A DNA stretch of 64,000 nucleotides from NCBI RefSeq assembly GCF_036173125.1, contig NZ_CP108054.1, forward strand, positions 5,642,001 to 5,706,000, written 5' to 3'. Made by a program: the position numbers and the translations under genes. Source of the stretch: Streptomyces sp. NBC_00286 (lineage in GTDB: Bacteria; Actinomycetota; Actinomycetes; Streptomycetales; Streptomycetaceae). This document shows positions 34,011 to 42,656 of this stretch, piece after piece (positions within the stretch are counted from its first letter, which is position 1; each line of letters opens with the position of its first letter). The notes below the pieces were generated by a model. The model saw nothing but the letters and a program-made list of their open reading frames with translations. It did not search any database and was not told the DNA's origin.

Positions 34011-36143
34011 ATGCGGATGCGGTTCGATGCCGGGGCCGAGGACGAGTTCCAGGTGGCTTGTGGGCTGCTGGTCGAACGGTTGGTGGGGTGGGCCGGGGAG
34101 CAGGGGCTGCCGGTGGACGGGTTTCTGGCCGGGGCGGCGCTGGACTATCGGCACCGGGCCACCGTTGACGGTCGGTTGGGGCTTTGGGAGCCGCGGCATG
34201 TGGAGGAGTTGCTGCTCTGCTGGCTGCCGCAGACGATCACCGAGCACTCGGGGGAGGAGCGCGGCGACGCCCCGGGCACGTTGCGCACGCTGCTGCGTTA
34301 TCTGCACGCCTCGCAGTTGGCGGGCCCGCGCGGGCCCGCGCTCGAGGAATCCCTCGCGGCGGTCGACGCGGTGGCCGAGCAGTACTCGGCGGCGATGGCG
34401 GACCGTAGCCGCTGGGGCTTGGCGAGGTTCTGGATGACGACGGCTGCCGAGGAGGGCGTGGACCTCCAGGACGAGGCGGCGTTGCAGCGGTTCGTGGAGC
34501 GGGCGCAGCGCGGGGAGGTCGCGTACGACGAGGACGCCCTCGAGACGATCATGGAGCGGCGACTGGCCGGCGACTGGTTGTCCGACGCGGCCCGCGCCGA
34601 GCCGCAGCTGCCCGTGGCGCTCCCCGCGGATGGTGAACTGCGCCGGCAGGCCGAGGCGTCGGCGATCGTGGCGCAGTTGCGCGGGCTGGCCGAGTGGGCG
34701 GGGCGCGAGGGCCGTGCGGTGACGGCGACGGGGCGGCTGCGGATGGCCGATGCCCGCGAGCTGGTGGATGCGCTGGGCACCGGCGACAGCACCGAAGGGG
34801 TGCGCTCGTCGGCCGATCTGCCGCGGCTGGGGCTGCTGGTGGAGTGGGCGAAGAAGGCGCGGCTGGTGCGGGTGGCCAAGGGACGGCTGTACGCGGTGGC
34901 CAAGGCCCGGCCGGTGCTGGCCGACCCGCTGCAACTGTGGCTACGCGCCTTCGACGCATGCTTCGAGCTGCGGCAGGCGCTGGTCGGTGCGCGCAGCGGC
35001 TGGTACGTGGAGTCGATGCTCTTCGATGTGTACGAGGACATGCTGGAGGACGTGCTGAACACGCTCTACAGCCTGCCGTACCCGATGCCCTGGCCGCGGC
35101 TGCGGGACTCCGTACACCTGGGCTACCAGGCCGAGTTCCAGCTGGGCGGCCAGCCGGACGCCGTATCCCAGGCGTGGTTCGGGCATGCGGACCGGGACCT
35201 GCGGACGGTGCTCGACGTGCTCGTGGATCTCGGTGCGATCGAGCGGGACCGGGGGATGGCCGATCCGGTGTTCCTGGACGTCGACCTTTCCGACGGCCTT
35301 TCCGACGGCCTTTCCGACGGCCCTTCCGGCGGCCTTTCCGGCCCCGGGTCCGAGCTGCCTGCGGACCTGCCGCCGGAGCTCGCCGAGCTCCTGAGCGCCG
35401 TGGCGCCCGCGGACCCGGCGGTGGCGCGGGAGCGTGCCCGCGCCCAGCGTGAGGAACTGACCGCCGGGCCGGTCGAGCTCCTGCGTCTCACGGAGCTGGG
35501 CACCAGGGCCGTACGACAGCGGCTGCTGGCCGTCGGCCGGGACGCACCCCTGATCGGCGAGCTGGCCCAGGCGCCGGCGGCCGGTCTGCTGGGTGTGCTG
35601 GCCGACGACTACGATCCGGACGCCGCCCGTACGGAGCTGGCCGGCTGGATCGCGGCTCACGGAGAGCGGGATGCCGCGCTGCGGCAACTGACCGAGGCCG
35701 TACGGTCCATGCCGTTCCGTGTGCGTGCGCAGGCGATGTTCGCCGTGCTGCTGACGGGGCTGCCGGACGGCGAGGGCGAGCGGCTGCTGCGCGGACTGCG
35801 CGGCGACGCCCAGCTGGCGCCGCTCGCGCTGAGCGAACTGGCGCACCGTCAACTGCTGTCTCCCGAGGACATGACCGACGCCGAGCATCTGCTCGTGCTC
35901 GCCGAGAGCCTGCTTCAGCTGGTGGAACTGGCGGGCGGAGGGGACGCCGCCGTGGAGGCCCTGCGCGCCCAGGGCCCCGCCGCCAGGGACGCGATCGCCG
36001 CCGCATTGGACTCCGCGCACCCGGACCGGCCCGGACTCGAAGAGCTCCGGGCGCTGGCGGCTCGGGCGCGGGTCGCGTCGGGGCGCCATGCCCGCAATGC
36101 CCGGCGCTCCTCGGGCAAGAGGCGCGGCAAGCGAGGTCGCTGA
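34011..36143 (+). CDS. Large conserved hypothetical protein with repeat-encoded C-terminal tail
   Basis: 710 residues, largely helical, with no signal or membrane segment. Recognisable stretches include VRSMPFRVRAQAMFAVLLTG and the Leu-rich helices LLVLAESLLQLVELAGGGD. I do not recognise a known domain. Residues ~425-442 are an SDGL repeat from 12-bp tandem DNA units. The basic tail (ARNARRSSGKRRGKRGR) is encoded by the first unit of a 130-bp tandem array that continues past the stop, so the stop region has been copied four more times downstream. The gene is alone between a terminator and the array. Confidence 0.75.
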   Translation: MRMRFDAGAEDEFQVACGLLVERLVGWAGEQGLPVDGFLAGAALDYRHRATVDGRLGLWEPRHVEELLLCWLPQTITEHSGEERGDAPGTLRTLLRYLHASQLAGPRGPALEESLAAVDAVAEQYSAAMADRSRWGLARFWMTTAAEEGVDLQDEAALQRFVERAQRGEVAYDEDALETIMERRLAGDWLSDAARAEPQLPVALPADGELRRQAEASAIVAQLRGLAEWAGREGRAVTATGRLRMADARELVDALGTGDSTEGVRSSADLPRLGLLVEWAKKARLVRVAKGRLYAVAKARPVLADPLQLWLRAFDACFELRQALVGARSGWYVESMLFDVYEDMLEDVLNTLYSLPYPMPWPRLRDSVHLGYQAEFQLGGQPDAVSQAWFGHADRDLRTVLDVLVDLGAIERDRGMADPVFLDVDLSDGLSDGLSDGPSGGLSGPGSELPADLPPELAELLSAVAPADPAVARERARAQREELTAGPVELLRLTELGTRAVRQRLLAVGRDAPLIGELAQAPAAGLLGVLADDYDPDAARTELAGWIAAHGERDAALRQLTEAVRSMPFRVRAQAMFAVLLTGLPDGEGERLLRGLRGDAQLAPLALSELAHRQLLSPEDMTDAEHLLVLAESLLQLVELAGGGDAAVEALRAQGPAARDAIAAALDSAHPDRPGLEELRALAARARVASGRHARNARRSSGKRRGKRGR

Positions 36144-36731
36144 CCGGGCGCGTCGCTGGGGCTCGCGGTGTCAGGGGCCGCGGGGACGGGGCTCGCGCTG
36201 CCGGGGCTCGTGGCGCCATGCCCGCAATGCCCGGCGCTCCTCGGGCAAGAGGCGCGGCAAGCGAGGTCGCTGACCGGGCGCGTCGCTGGGGCTCGCGGTG
36301 TCAGGGGCCGCGGGGACGGGGCTCGCGCTGCCGGGGCTCGTGGCGCCATGCCCGCAATGCCCGGCGCTCCTCGGGCAAGAGGCGCGGCAAGCGAGGTCGC
36401 TGACCGGGCGCGTCGCTGGGGCTCGCGGTGTCAGGGGCCGCGGGGACGGGGCTCGCGCTGCCGGGGCTCGTGGCGCCATGCCCGCAATGCCCGGCGCTCC
36501 TCGGGCAAGAGGCGCGGCAAGCGAGGTCGCTGACCGGGCGCGTCGCTGGGGCTCGCGGTGTCAGGGGCCGCGGGGACGGGGCTCGCGCTGCCGGGGCTCG
36601 TGGCGCCATGCCCGCAATGCCCGGCGCTCCTCGGGCAAGAGGCGCGGCAAGCGAGGTCGCTGACCGGGCGCGTCGCTGGGGCTCGCGGTGTCAGGGGCCG
36701 CGGGGACGGGGCTCGCGCTGCCGGGGCTCGT
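36082..36731. repeat. 130-bp tandem repeat, five near-identical units
   Basis: Units start at 36082, 36212, 36342, 36472 and 36602 (GGCGCCATGCCCGCAATGCC). Each contains the last 20 or so codons and stop of the upstream gene plus about 70 bp of GC-rich spacer. The near identity implies recent unequal exchange or replication slippage. Confidence 0.95.
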
Positions 36732-37180
36732 GGCGCCCGGCTCGCAACGTCCGGCGCTCCTCGGGCAAGAGGCGCGGCAAGCGAGGCCGTTGACTGGGCC
36801 TATCGCCGGGGCTTGCGGCGCTGGGGCGCGCTGTCGGGGCCTGCGGCGCCGGGCTCGCAATGCCGGTGTTCCTCGGGCGAGAGGCGGGGCAGGCGAGGTC
36901 GCCGGCCGGGCGCGTCGCCGGGGCTCGCGCTGCCGAGGCTCGCGGCACCCGGCTCGCAATGCCCGGTGTTCCTCGGGCAAGAGGCGAGGTCGCTGACCGG
37001 GCGCGCGATGCCAGGGCCCGCGGGGACGGGCTCGTGATGCCGGCGCCCGCGGCGCCGGGCTCGTGGCGCCGCGTTCGCAACGTCCGGCGTTCCTCGGGGC
37101 AAGCGGGGCCGCTGACCGGGCACATTGCCGGGGCTCGCGACGCCGGGGCTCCTGGGGACGGGGCTTGCGGCGCCTGACGG
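36732..37180. repeat. Diverged extension of the 130-bp array
   Basis: At least three further units resemble the 130-bp repeat (CTCGGGCAAGAGGCG, GACCGGGC, GGGGCTCGCG) but differ in length and sequence. They represent older copies and grade into the promoter region of the UPF0158 gene. Confidence 0.75.
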
Positions 37181-37294
37181 GTCCCGTACCGGCGCGGCGC
37201 CCCACGGCGGGAACGGGCTGCGGTCCGGTCGGCGTCTCACGGCCGGAACGGGCCGCGCCCCCCGGGTCTCGTACGTCCTTGGCGGCCCTCCTCG

Positions 37295-38041
37295 GTGGCG
37301 CGCTACCGTCGGGTCGTGGTCGAGGAAGCCAGAGAAGCCGAGGAATGGGACGAGGCCGGGCTGCAGGCCGTACGTGTCGCCGTGCATGCCCAGGACGGGG
37401 TGGCGCTGCTTGCCGCGTTGCGCCGGGGACCCGAGCGTGAGGTGTTGCAGTTGGCCGGTGATGGTGTGGCCGGGGCTGCGGCGAGGGGGGTGCCGGGGGC
37501 TGGGGATACGGCGGCCTCGTTCGTCGGTGCGCTCGAGGAGCGTGGCTTTCGGGGTGATGAGGAGCTGGCCGATCGGTTGCGCGCGGCCATGGGACATGCG
37601 GCGATCCCCTTTCTGCGCCCCCTCGCGGTCGATCTGGAGATGCTGGCCATGGTGCTGGAGGGCGACCCGGCGGAGTCCGGCGGCCGGCTCGATCTGACGA
37701 CCGGGGAGTGCTGGCCGGAGTTCACCGACGAGTTCGGGCCCGAGACCGCGGAACTGGACGATCCCGAGCGCTGGCTGAACGTGCCCAACCTGGGTTCCCG
37801 GCCCGCCTACCGGGACATGGAGCTGTTCATCGACGGGCTCGACGACGCCGCGCTCGCCGACCGGCTCCGGATCGCCATCGCCGGGCGGGGCGCTTTCCGC
37901 CGCTTCAAGGACGTCCTGGCCCGCGACGAGCGCGCCTGGCGTCGCTACCACCGCTTCACCGACGAACGACAGCGCGGCCGCGCCCGCGCCTGGCTGGCAG
38001 AGGAGGGCTACTGCCCGCGGCTTCCCGTACAGCGACTTTGA
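37295..38041 (+). CDS. UPF0158 family protein
   Basis: 248-residue protein. The C-terminal half matches UPF0158: DDPERWLNVPNLGSRPAYRD, ALADRLRIAIAGRGAFRRFK and WLAEEGYCP. The N-terminal 110 residues are a helical extension. GTG 37295 starts just after the end of the 130-bp array. The function of the family is unknown; members are small and acidic and occur mostly singly. No operon partner is visible. Confidence 0.8.
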   Translation: MARYRRVVVEEAREAEEWDEAGLQAVRVAVHAQDGVALLAALRRGPEREVLQLAGDGVAGAAARGVPGAGDTAASFVGALEERGFRGDEELADRLRAAMGHAAIPFLRPLAVDLEMLAMVLEGDPAESGGRLDLTTGECWPEFTDEFGPETAELDDPERWLNVPNLGSRPAYRDMELFIDGLDDAALADRLRIAIAGRGAFRRFKDVLARDERAWRRYHRFTDERQRGRARAWLAEEGYCPRLPVQRL

Positions 38042-38352
38042 CGCGCCTCATCGCGGGCCGCTTCGTCCGCAACTGAACCGGGTCCAGCAGCAGCCGGATG
38101 CCGCGAAGGGCCGGCCTGAGGTCGGGACTGATGAAGCCGCTACCACCGGCTCGCAGCGGCCCCGGACCCGGCCGCTTCATCGGCCCCCTGCACAAAGGCG
38201 TACGCGAAGCGAACGGAGCACACGGGGTGGGCACGCGGCGCCGGGAGGCCTGGTTGTCTCAGCCTCAGATCGCCTCCAGTGACGGAGTGGTCACCCATTG
38301 TCAGACCCAGGTGTCACAGTGGGAAGCACGGTGATCACGGGGGAGCGACATC
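38042..38352. other. No recognisable gene
   Basis: Non-coding stretch between the UPF0158 and DUF6397 genes. The last 40 bases read TGTCAGACCCAGGTGTCACA, a loose inverted pair that may belong to the promoter of the next gene. Confidence 0.4.
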
Positions 38353-38907
38353 ATGACCGGTACGGCAGCGCAGTGCCTCACTCTCGAAGCGGCACGCAGG
38401 GAACTCGGCCTCAGGCGGGAGGAGTTCACTCTGGGGATCGAGCACGGCGTGATCCGTACGTGCTGGAGCGGGGGCGAGCTGTGCGTCAGAGCCGGCGAGG
38501 TCGTCCGATGGCGCGCGGCCCCGGGTGAACTCGCCGAACTCACCCGCCTGGTGCACGCGACGGAGACTGCCGGGCTCGCGGGGATCAGCAGGCATCGCTT
38601 CGACCAGTTGGCGCGCGCCGGGGCCATCCGGCCGGTCCGGTCGTACACCAACCGCTGTCACGCCGAGGTCTGGCAGTACTCGGCCGCTGGCGCGCGCCAG
38701 TTGCCCGAGCGTCGTCCCGAACTGTTCGGGGCCCGGCTGCCCGGCTGCCCGGCTCCTGGCCGGAGGGTTGGCCTCCAGGAACGTGGGGCTGTCCTCGTTG
38801 AGCCAGAGCATGGAGCGTTGTTGGCGTTGCTGGGGGTGACCGCCACGGTGCGGGCGCCGCCGCCTGCGTCGAAGGCGATCTCCAGGTCGGCGCCGGCGTC
38901 GCGGTAG
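38353..38907 (+). CDS. DUF6397-type protein, C-terminal part replaced
   Basis: The first ~125 residues read like Streptomyces DUF6397 proteins: LEAARRELGLRREEFTLGIE, GEVVRWRAAPGELAEL, GISRHRFDQLARAGAIRPVR and AEVWQYSAAGARQLPERRP. After ELFGARLPG, about 38735, the frame runs antisense into the neighbouring minus-strand gene and is no longer family-like. Full-length members are much longer. A deletion appears to have fused the 5' part of this gene to the 3' part of the opposite gene. Confidence 0.6.
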   Translation: MTGTAAQCLTLEAARRELGLRREEFTLGIEHGVIRTCWSGGELCVRAGEVVRWRAAPGELAELTRLVHATETAGLAGISRHRFDQLARAGAIRPVRSYTNRCHAEVWQYSAAGARQLPERRPELFGARLPGCPAPGRRVGLQERGAVLVEPEHGALLALLGVTATVRAPPPASKAISRSAPASR

Positions 38908-39371
38908 GTGGCGTGGGCGAGTTCGTAGACGCCGAGGCCCAGGCGGCGCTGGCCCTCGTGCACCGCCTTGACCGTGAGGGTCTTCACCGGGTCCTCGGTG
39001 GGATAGGCGGTGCCCGCCTCCACCAGGGCCTCGAACTCGTAGGCACCGGTGTCCCAGTTGACGTGCCGGATGGCGTAGTCGTGCTGGAAGCGGTGGATCA
39101 GGCAGGCCGAGAGCAGGTCCAGGGCCTGTCGGGCCGTGTGGCCGAGGCCCGGGTAGCGCTGGAGCCTGGTCACTTCTGCCAGGTCGTGGCGTCGTAGGGA
39201 ACCCATGGTTCTGGTGGGGACCCATTCCCGGGGGGCGAGGTCGTACAGGTTGACGGTGGTGCCCTCGCCCGCCACGGCGAGAACGTTGCTCTTGGGGGAA
39301 AGCCGTACACAGGGCCGTACGCGCGCGGCGCCGACGACTTCGATCCGGTCGTGTACGAGCTCGCGGGGCAT
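38740..39371 (-). pseudogene. Hypothetical protein, frameshifted and 3'-truncated
   Basis: ATG 39371 opens a protein with VRLSPKSNVLAVAGEGTTVN, RQALDLLSACLIHRFQHDYA and VYELAHATYRDAGADLEIAF. Near 38830 a base is missing: after AVTPSNA the natural continuation QQRSMLWLNEDSPTFLEANP lies in another phase, and soon after the sequence meets the truncated DUF6397 gene. I do not recognise the family. It lies 100 bp downstream of the sugar permease genes on the same strand and may once have been cotranscribed. Confidence 0.6.
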
Positions 39372-39470
39372 GGGGATGTCGGCGGTCGGCGGTACCGCGA
39401 GGATCTCAGAACCCCGGGGACCGGTCCCGGCGCACGCCCGCCCACCCCCGCGCCAACCCTCCCCAGACCC

Positions 39471-40298
39471 TCAGCCCTTGATGCTCCCCGCCGTCAGCCC
39501 GCCCACGATGAACCGCTGGAAGATCGCGAACACGCACACCACCGGAACGCAGACGAGCGTCGCCGTGGCCATCAGCGCTCCCCACGCGGTCCCGTGCTGG
39601 CCGACGAAGGAGTTGAGGAGGACGGTGACGGGTTGTACGGAGGGCTCCTGGGCGAGGGTGAGGCCGAAGACGAACTCGCCCCAGCCGATGAGGAAGGAGA
39701 GCCCGGCCACCGCCACCAGGCCGGGCACCATGAGCGGCAGGACGATCCGGAGCAGTACGCCCATCAGCCCGCAGCCGTCGACCAGCGCGGCCTCCTCCAC
39801 GTCCCGAGGCACGCCCTGCAGCACGGGACGCAGCACGATCACCGCGAACGGCAGGGTGAGGGTGGTGTCGGCGGCGATCAGGCCGATGTACGTGTCGTCG
39901 ATGCCGGCCCGGCGTTCGAGGATGAACAGCGGGGCCGCCAGCACGATGCTGGGCGGCAGTTGGGCGACGAGGAGCGCGAGCACCATGGTGCCGGAGCCGC
40001 GCATCCGGACCCGGGCGAGCGCGTAGCTGAGGGGGACGCCGAAGAGCAGGGTGAGGGCGACGACTCCGCTGGAGATCACCAGGCTGTTGAAGAGGGCCTG
40101 GAGGAGGGCGTCGTCGTCCAGTGCCGCCGAGTAGTTCTCGGTGGTGGCGGGTGCGGGGATCCACCTCGGGGACTCGCCCAGAATCCGGTCCGGCTCCGTG
40201 AGGCTGGTGTTGAGCATCCAGTAGACCGGCAGCAGGAAGGCGGCGCAGATCAGCGTGGCGGTCGCCGTGAGCAGCCAGGGGCGGCGCGCCGGTTTCAT
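39471..40298 (-). CDS. Sugar ABC transporter permease, MalG type
   Basis: 275-residue inner-membrane permease with about six transmembrane helices, starting LLTATATLICAAFLLPVYWM. The EAA loop that contacts the ATPase reads EEAALVDGCGLMGVLLRIVL followed by PLMVPG. The ATG overlaps the stop of the MalF-type gene as ATGA. Together with the binding protein and the other permease it makes a CUT1-family sugar importer. No ATPase gene is nearby, as usual in Streptomyces, where one shared ATPase (MsiK) powers many such importers. Confidence 0.93.
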   Translation of the reverse strand: MKPARRPWLLTATATLICAAFLLPVYWMLNTSLTEPDRILGESPRWIPAPATTENYSAALDDDALLQALFNSLVISSGVVALTLLFGVPLSYALARVRMRGSGTMVLALLVAQLPPSIVLAAPLFILERRAGIDDTYIGLIAADTTLTLPFAVIVLRPVLQGVPRDVEEAALVDGCGLMGVLLRIVLPLMVPGLVAVAGLSFLIGWGEFVFGLTLAQEPSVQPVTVLLNSFVGQHGTAWGALMATATLVCVPVVCVFAIFQRFIVGGLTAGSIKG

Positions 40299-41278
40299 AC
40301 GGCACTTTCCTCCCGTTCCTCCCGGCGCAGCCGCCGTACGTAGCCGATGCCCGCGAGCAGCGGTACGACGAGCAGCAGCAGTCCGGCGGCGGCGCCCTCG
40401 CCGAACCGGAAGAACCTGAAGAAGACCTCGTACACATAAAGCGAAAGGACGGTGGTGGCGTCGACCGGGCCGCCGCCCGTCATCACGAAGATGAGGTCGA
40501 AGACCTTGAAGGTGTAGACGAGGCCGAGCAGCAGCACCGTCACCGAGACGGGCCGTATCAGCGGCAGCGTGATCCAGCGGAACCGCTGCCAGGCGCCCGC
40601 CCCGTCGATGGCGGCCGCCTCGTGCAGCTCCGGGTCGATGGTGTGCAGTCCGACCAGGAGCAGCAGCATGTTGAAGGGCACGCCGACCCATACGTTCGCG
40701 AAGACGACCCCGGCCAGGGAGGTGCCAGGGTCGATGAGCCAGTCGCGCGCCAGGGTGTCCGGGCCGATGGCGCGCAGCAGGGCGTTGTACGCGCCGGACT
40801 CGCCGTCGAGCATCCAGCGGAAGAGGGTGCCGCTGACGACCGGGGGCAGCAGCCAGGCCACCAGGAGCAGTGACCGGAGCAGGCCGTTGAGCGGGAAGGG
40901 CCGGGCGAAGAGCAGGGCCAGGGCGAAGCCGATCGTGAACTGGAACAGCAGCGAGCCCACCGTGAACACCACTGAGAGGCGGGCCGCGTGCCAGAAGTCC
41001 GGGTCGGAGACGGTGGCCCGGTAGTTCGCGAGCCCGTTGAACCGCGTGGCTCCGCCTAGCAGACCGCTCAGGCCCACGTCGTGCACGGAGGTCCAGGCGT
41101 TGTAGAGCAGGGGGTACGCCAGGAAGAGGGCGAGGAAGGCCAGGCCGGGGAGCGTGAAGAGATACCCGGTGCGTCTCAGGCGGGCCGAGGGCGTACGGGA
41201 CGGGCGTAGCGCGAAGGTTCGGCGGTGTGGAGCGGCGGTGCGGGGTGGTCTCACAGCGGTGGTACGGGGTGGTCTCAC
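40295..41278 (-). CDS. Sugar ABC transporter permease, MalF type
   Basis: 327-residue permease. The first ~30 residues are basic and Pro-rich, then the first helix begins GYLFTLPGLAFLALFLAYPL. The EAA motif is HEAAAIDGAGAWQRFRWITL. The GTG at 41278 overlaps the binding-protein stop (GTGA); a second GTG at 41254 lies in a 24-bp partial duplication of the same sequence, so the exact start is uncertain by eight codons. Forms the membrane channel with the MalG-type partner. Confidence 0.93.
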   Translation of the reverse strand: MRPPRTTAVRPPRTAAPHRRTFALRPSRTPSARLRRTGYLFTLPGLAFLALFLAYPLLYNAWTSVHDVGLSGLLGGATRFNGLANYRATVSDPDFWHAARLSVVFTVGSLLFQFTIGFALALLFARPFPLNGLLRSLLLVAWLLPPVVSGTLFRWMLDGESGAYNALLRAIGPDTLARDWLIDPGTSLAGVVFANVWVGVPFNMLLLLVGLHTIDPELHEAAAIDGAGAWQRFRWITLPLIRPVSVTVLLLGLVYTFKVFDLIFVMTGGGPVDATTVLSLYVYEVFFRFFRFGEGAAAGLLLLVVPLLAGIGYVRRLRREEREESAV

Positions 41279-42567
41279 CGCCGCTCCAGCGCCTCGTCGA
41301 TCTTCCCGGCGGCGGTCCGCGCCGCGGCCGAGGGCGCGGCGGAGTCGGTGAGTACGGCCTGCTCGGCGTCGGCGACGGCACGGGAGATGTCCGGGTAGCC
41401 CGGCCCGTATGTGCGCGGACGGGCGAGGGACAGCTGGTCGAGGAAGAGCCGCTTGGCCGGTTCGGAGGCCCAAGTGCCCGCGTCGGCAAGGTCCTTGCGG
41501 GACGGGAGGTTGCCGAACGACTCCAGGTACGGCACCAGGACCGACCGGCGCTGCGTGTACTCCAGCACCTCCCACGCCTTGTCCTGCTTCTCGCTGCTCG
41601 CCATCACCACCCAGTTCTCGCCGCCCAGGCAGGTGGCGGACTCCTTGTCACGGGGGAGCGCGACGACACTCCACTCCAGATCCGTCGCCTTCTCCAGGGT
41701 GGGGATCTGCCACGGTCCGTTGATCTGCATCGCGGCGCGCCCGTCGATGAACCGGGTGTTGACGTCCTGCTGGGTCCAGCCCACGCACTGCTCGGACAGC
41801 GAACCCTTGGCGACCAGGTCGTCGAGGAAGGCCAGCGCGGTCTCGCCGTCGGTGGCGAAGGTGTCCAGGTCGCCGCCGGTCTGCCACAGGAACGGCAGGA
41901 ACTGGAAGACGCCCTCCTCGGTCCTGATCGCGCTCATCGCCAGACCGAACCGGTTCCCGCTGGTCAACCGCTGTGCCGCGGCGGCCAGTTCGTCCCAGGT
42001 GGTGGGGGGTTCCACGTTCGCGGACCGGAGGATCTCGGTGTTGTAGTACAGGGCGAGGCAGTTGCTGTTGTTGGGGATGCCGAGGGTCTTGCCGTCGACC
42101 TGGCAGCCGGCCCAGGGACCCTCGTAGTACTGGTCCGCCTGTCCCCACTCCTCGACCCGCTCGGTGAGGTCGGCCAGCAGGTCGCTGCCGCCGAGGGAGT
42201 TCATCGAGACGTTGTCGACGATGGCGATGTCCGGGAGATCGCCGGAGACCGCGCCCAGGGTGATCTGCCGTTCCAGGTCCGCGAAGGGGAAGGTGCGGCG
42301 TCTGATGCGTACGTCCGGGACGCCCGCCTCGATGTCCTCGATGAGGGCTCTCATGCCGGGCTGGAAGTTCTCCAGGGTGAAGTAGTCCCACCAGGTGAGG
42401 GTGGTGGTCTCCCCGCGGCCCTGCTTTCGCTTTCCGGCGGCTTCGGTGGTTTCGGAATTCCCGCAGGACGCGAGGGCACCGGCCGTGCCGAGGGCGGCGG
42501 CTCCCGCACCCGCGGCACGCAGAAACGTACGGCGGTCACATGCACGACGGTCAAGGGTGGACGGCAT
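41275..42567 (-). CDS. Sugar ABC transporter substrate-binding lipoprotein
   Basis: 430-residue extracellular binding protein. The N-terminus has a Tat-like signal (CDRRTFLRAAGAGAAALGTA) ending in the lipobox LASC, so it is lipid-anchored. The body matches SBP family 1: TLTWWDYFTLENFQPGM, PDIAIVDNVSMNSLGGS, TLGIPNNSNCLALYYNTEIL and NTRFIDGRAAMQINGPWQIP. ATG 42567 follows GGGAG. First gene of the importer operon; the sugar is not evident, but the neighbouring LacI-type sensor likely responds to the same ligand. Confidence 0.93.
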   Translation of the reverse strand: MPSTLDRRACDRRTFLRAAGAGAAALGTAGALASCGNSETTEAAGKRKQGRGETTTLTWWDYFTLENFQPGMRALIEDIEAGVPDVRIRRRTFPFADLERQITLGAVSGDLPDIAIVDNVSMNSLGGSDLLADLTERVEEWGQADQYYEGPWAGCQVDGKTLGIPNNSNCLALYYNTEILRSANVEPPTTWDELAAAAQRLTSGNRFGLAMSAIRTEEGVFQFLPFLWQTGGDLDTFATDGETALAFLDDLVAKGSLSEQCVGWTQQDVNTRFIDGRAAMQINGPWQIPTLEKATDLEWSVVALPRDKESATCLGGENWVVMASSEKQDKAWEVLEYTQRRSVLVPYLESFGNLPSRKDLADAGTWASEPAKRLFLDQLSLARPRTYGPGYPDISRAVADAEQAVLTDSAAPSAAARTAAGKIDEALERR

Positions 42568-42656
42568 ACGAGGCTCCCATCGGCGTGGGGAGCGGCGCTC
42601 CCCTTCGTGGACTTCATGGACTCGGTTCAGGGATTCATGAACGCATGTACTCGGGC

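Noticed and set aside
36082..37180. CRISPR-like array
   Set aside because: The units are contiguous 130-bp repeats without unique spacers, and no cas genes are present. It is a plain tandem duplication of a gene end.
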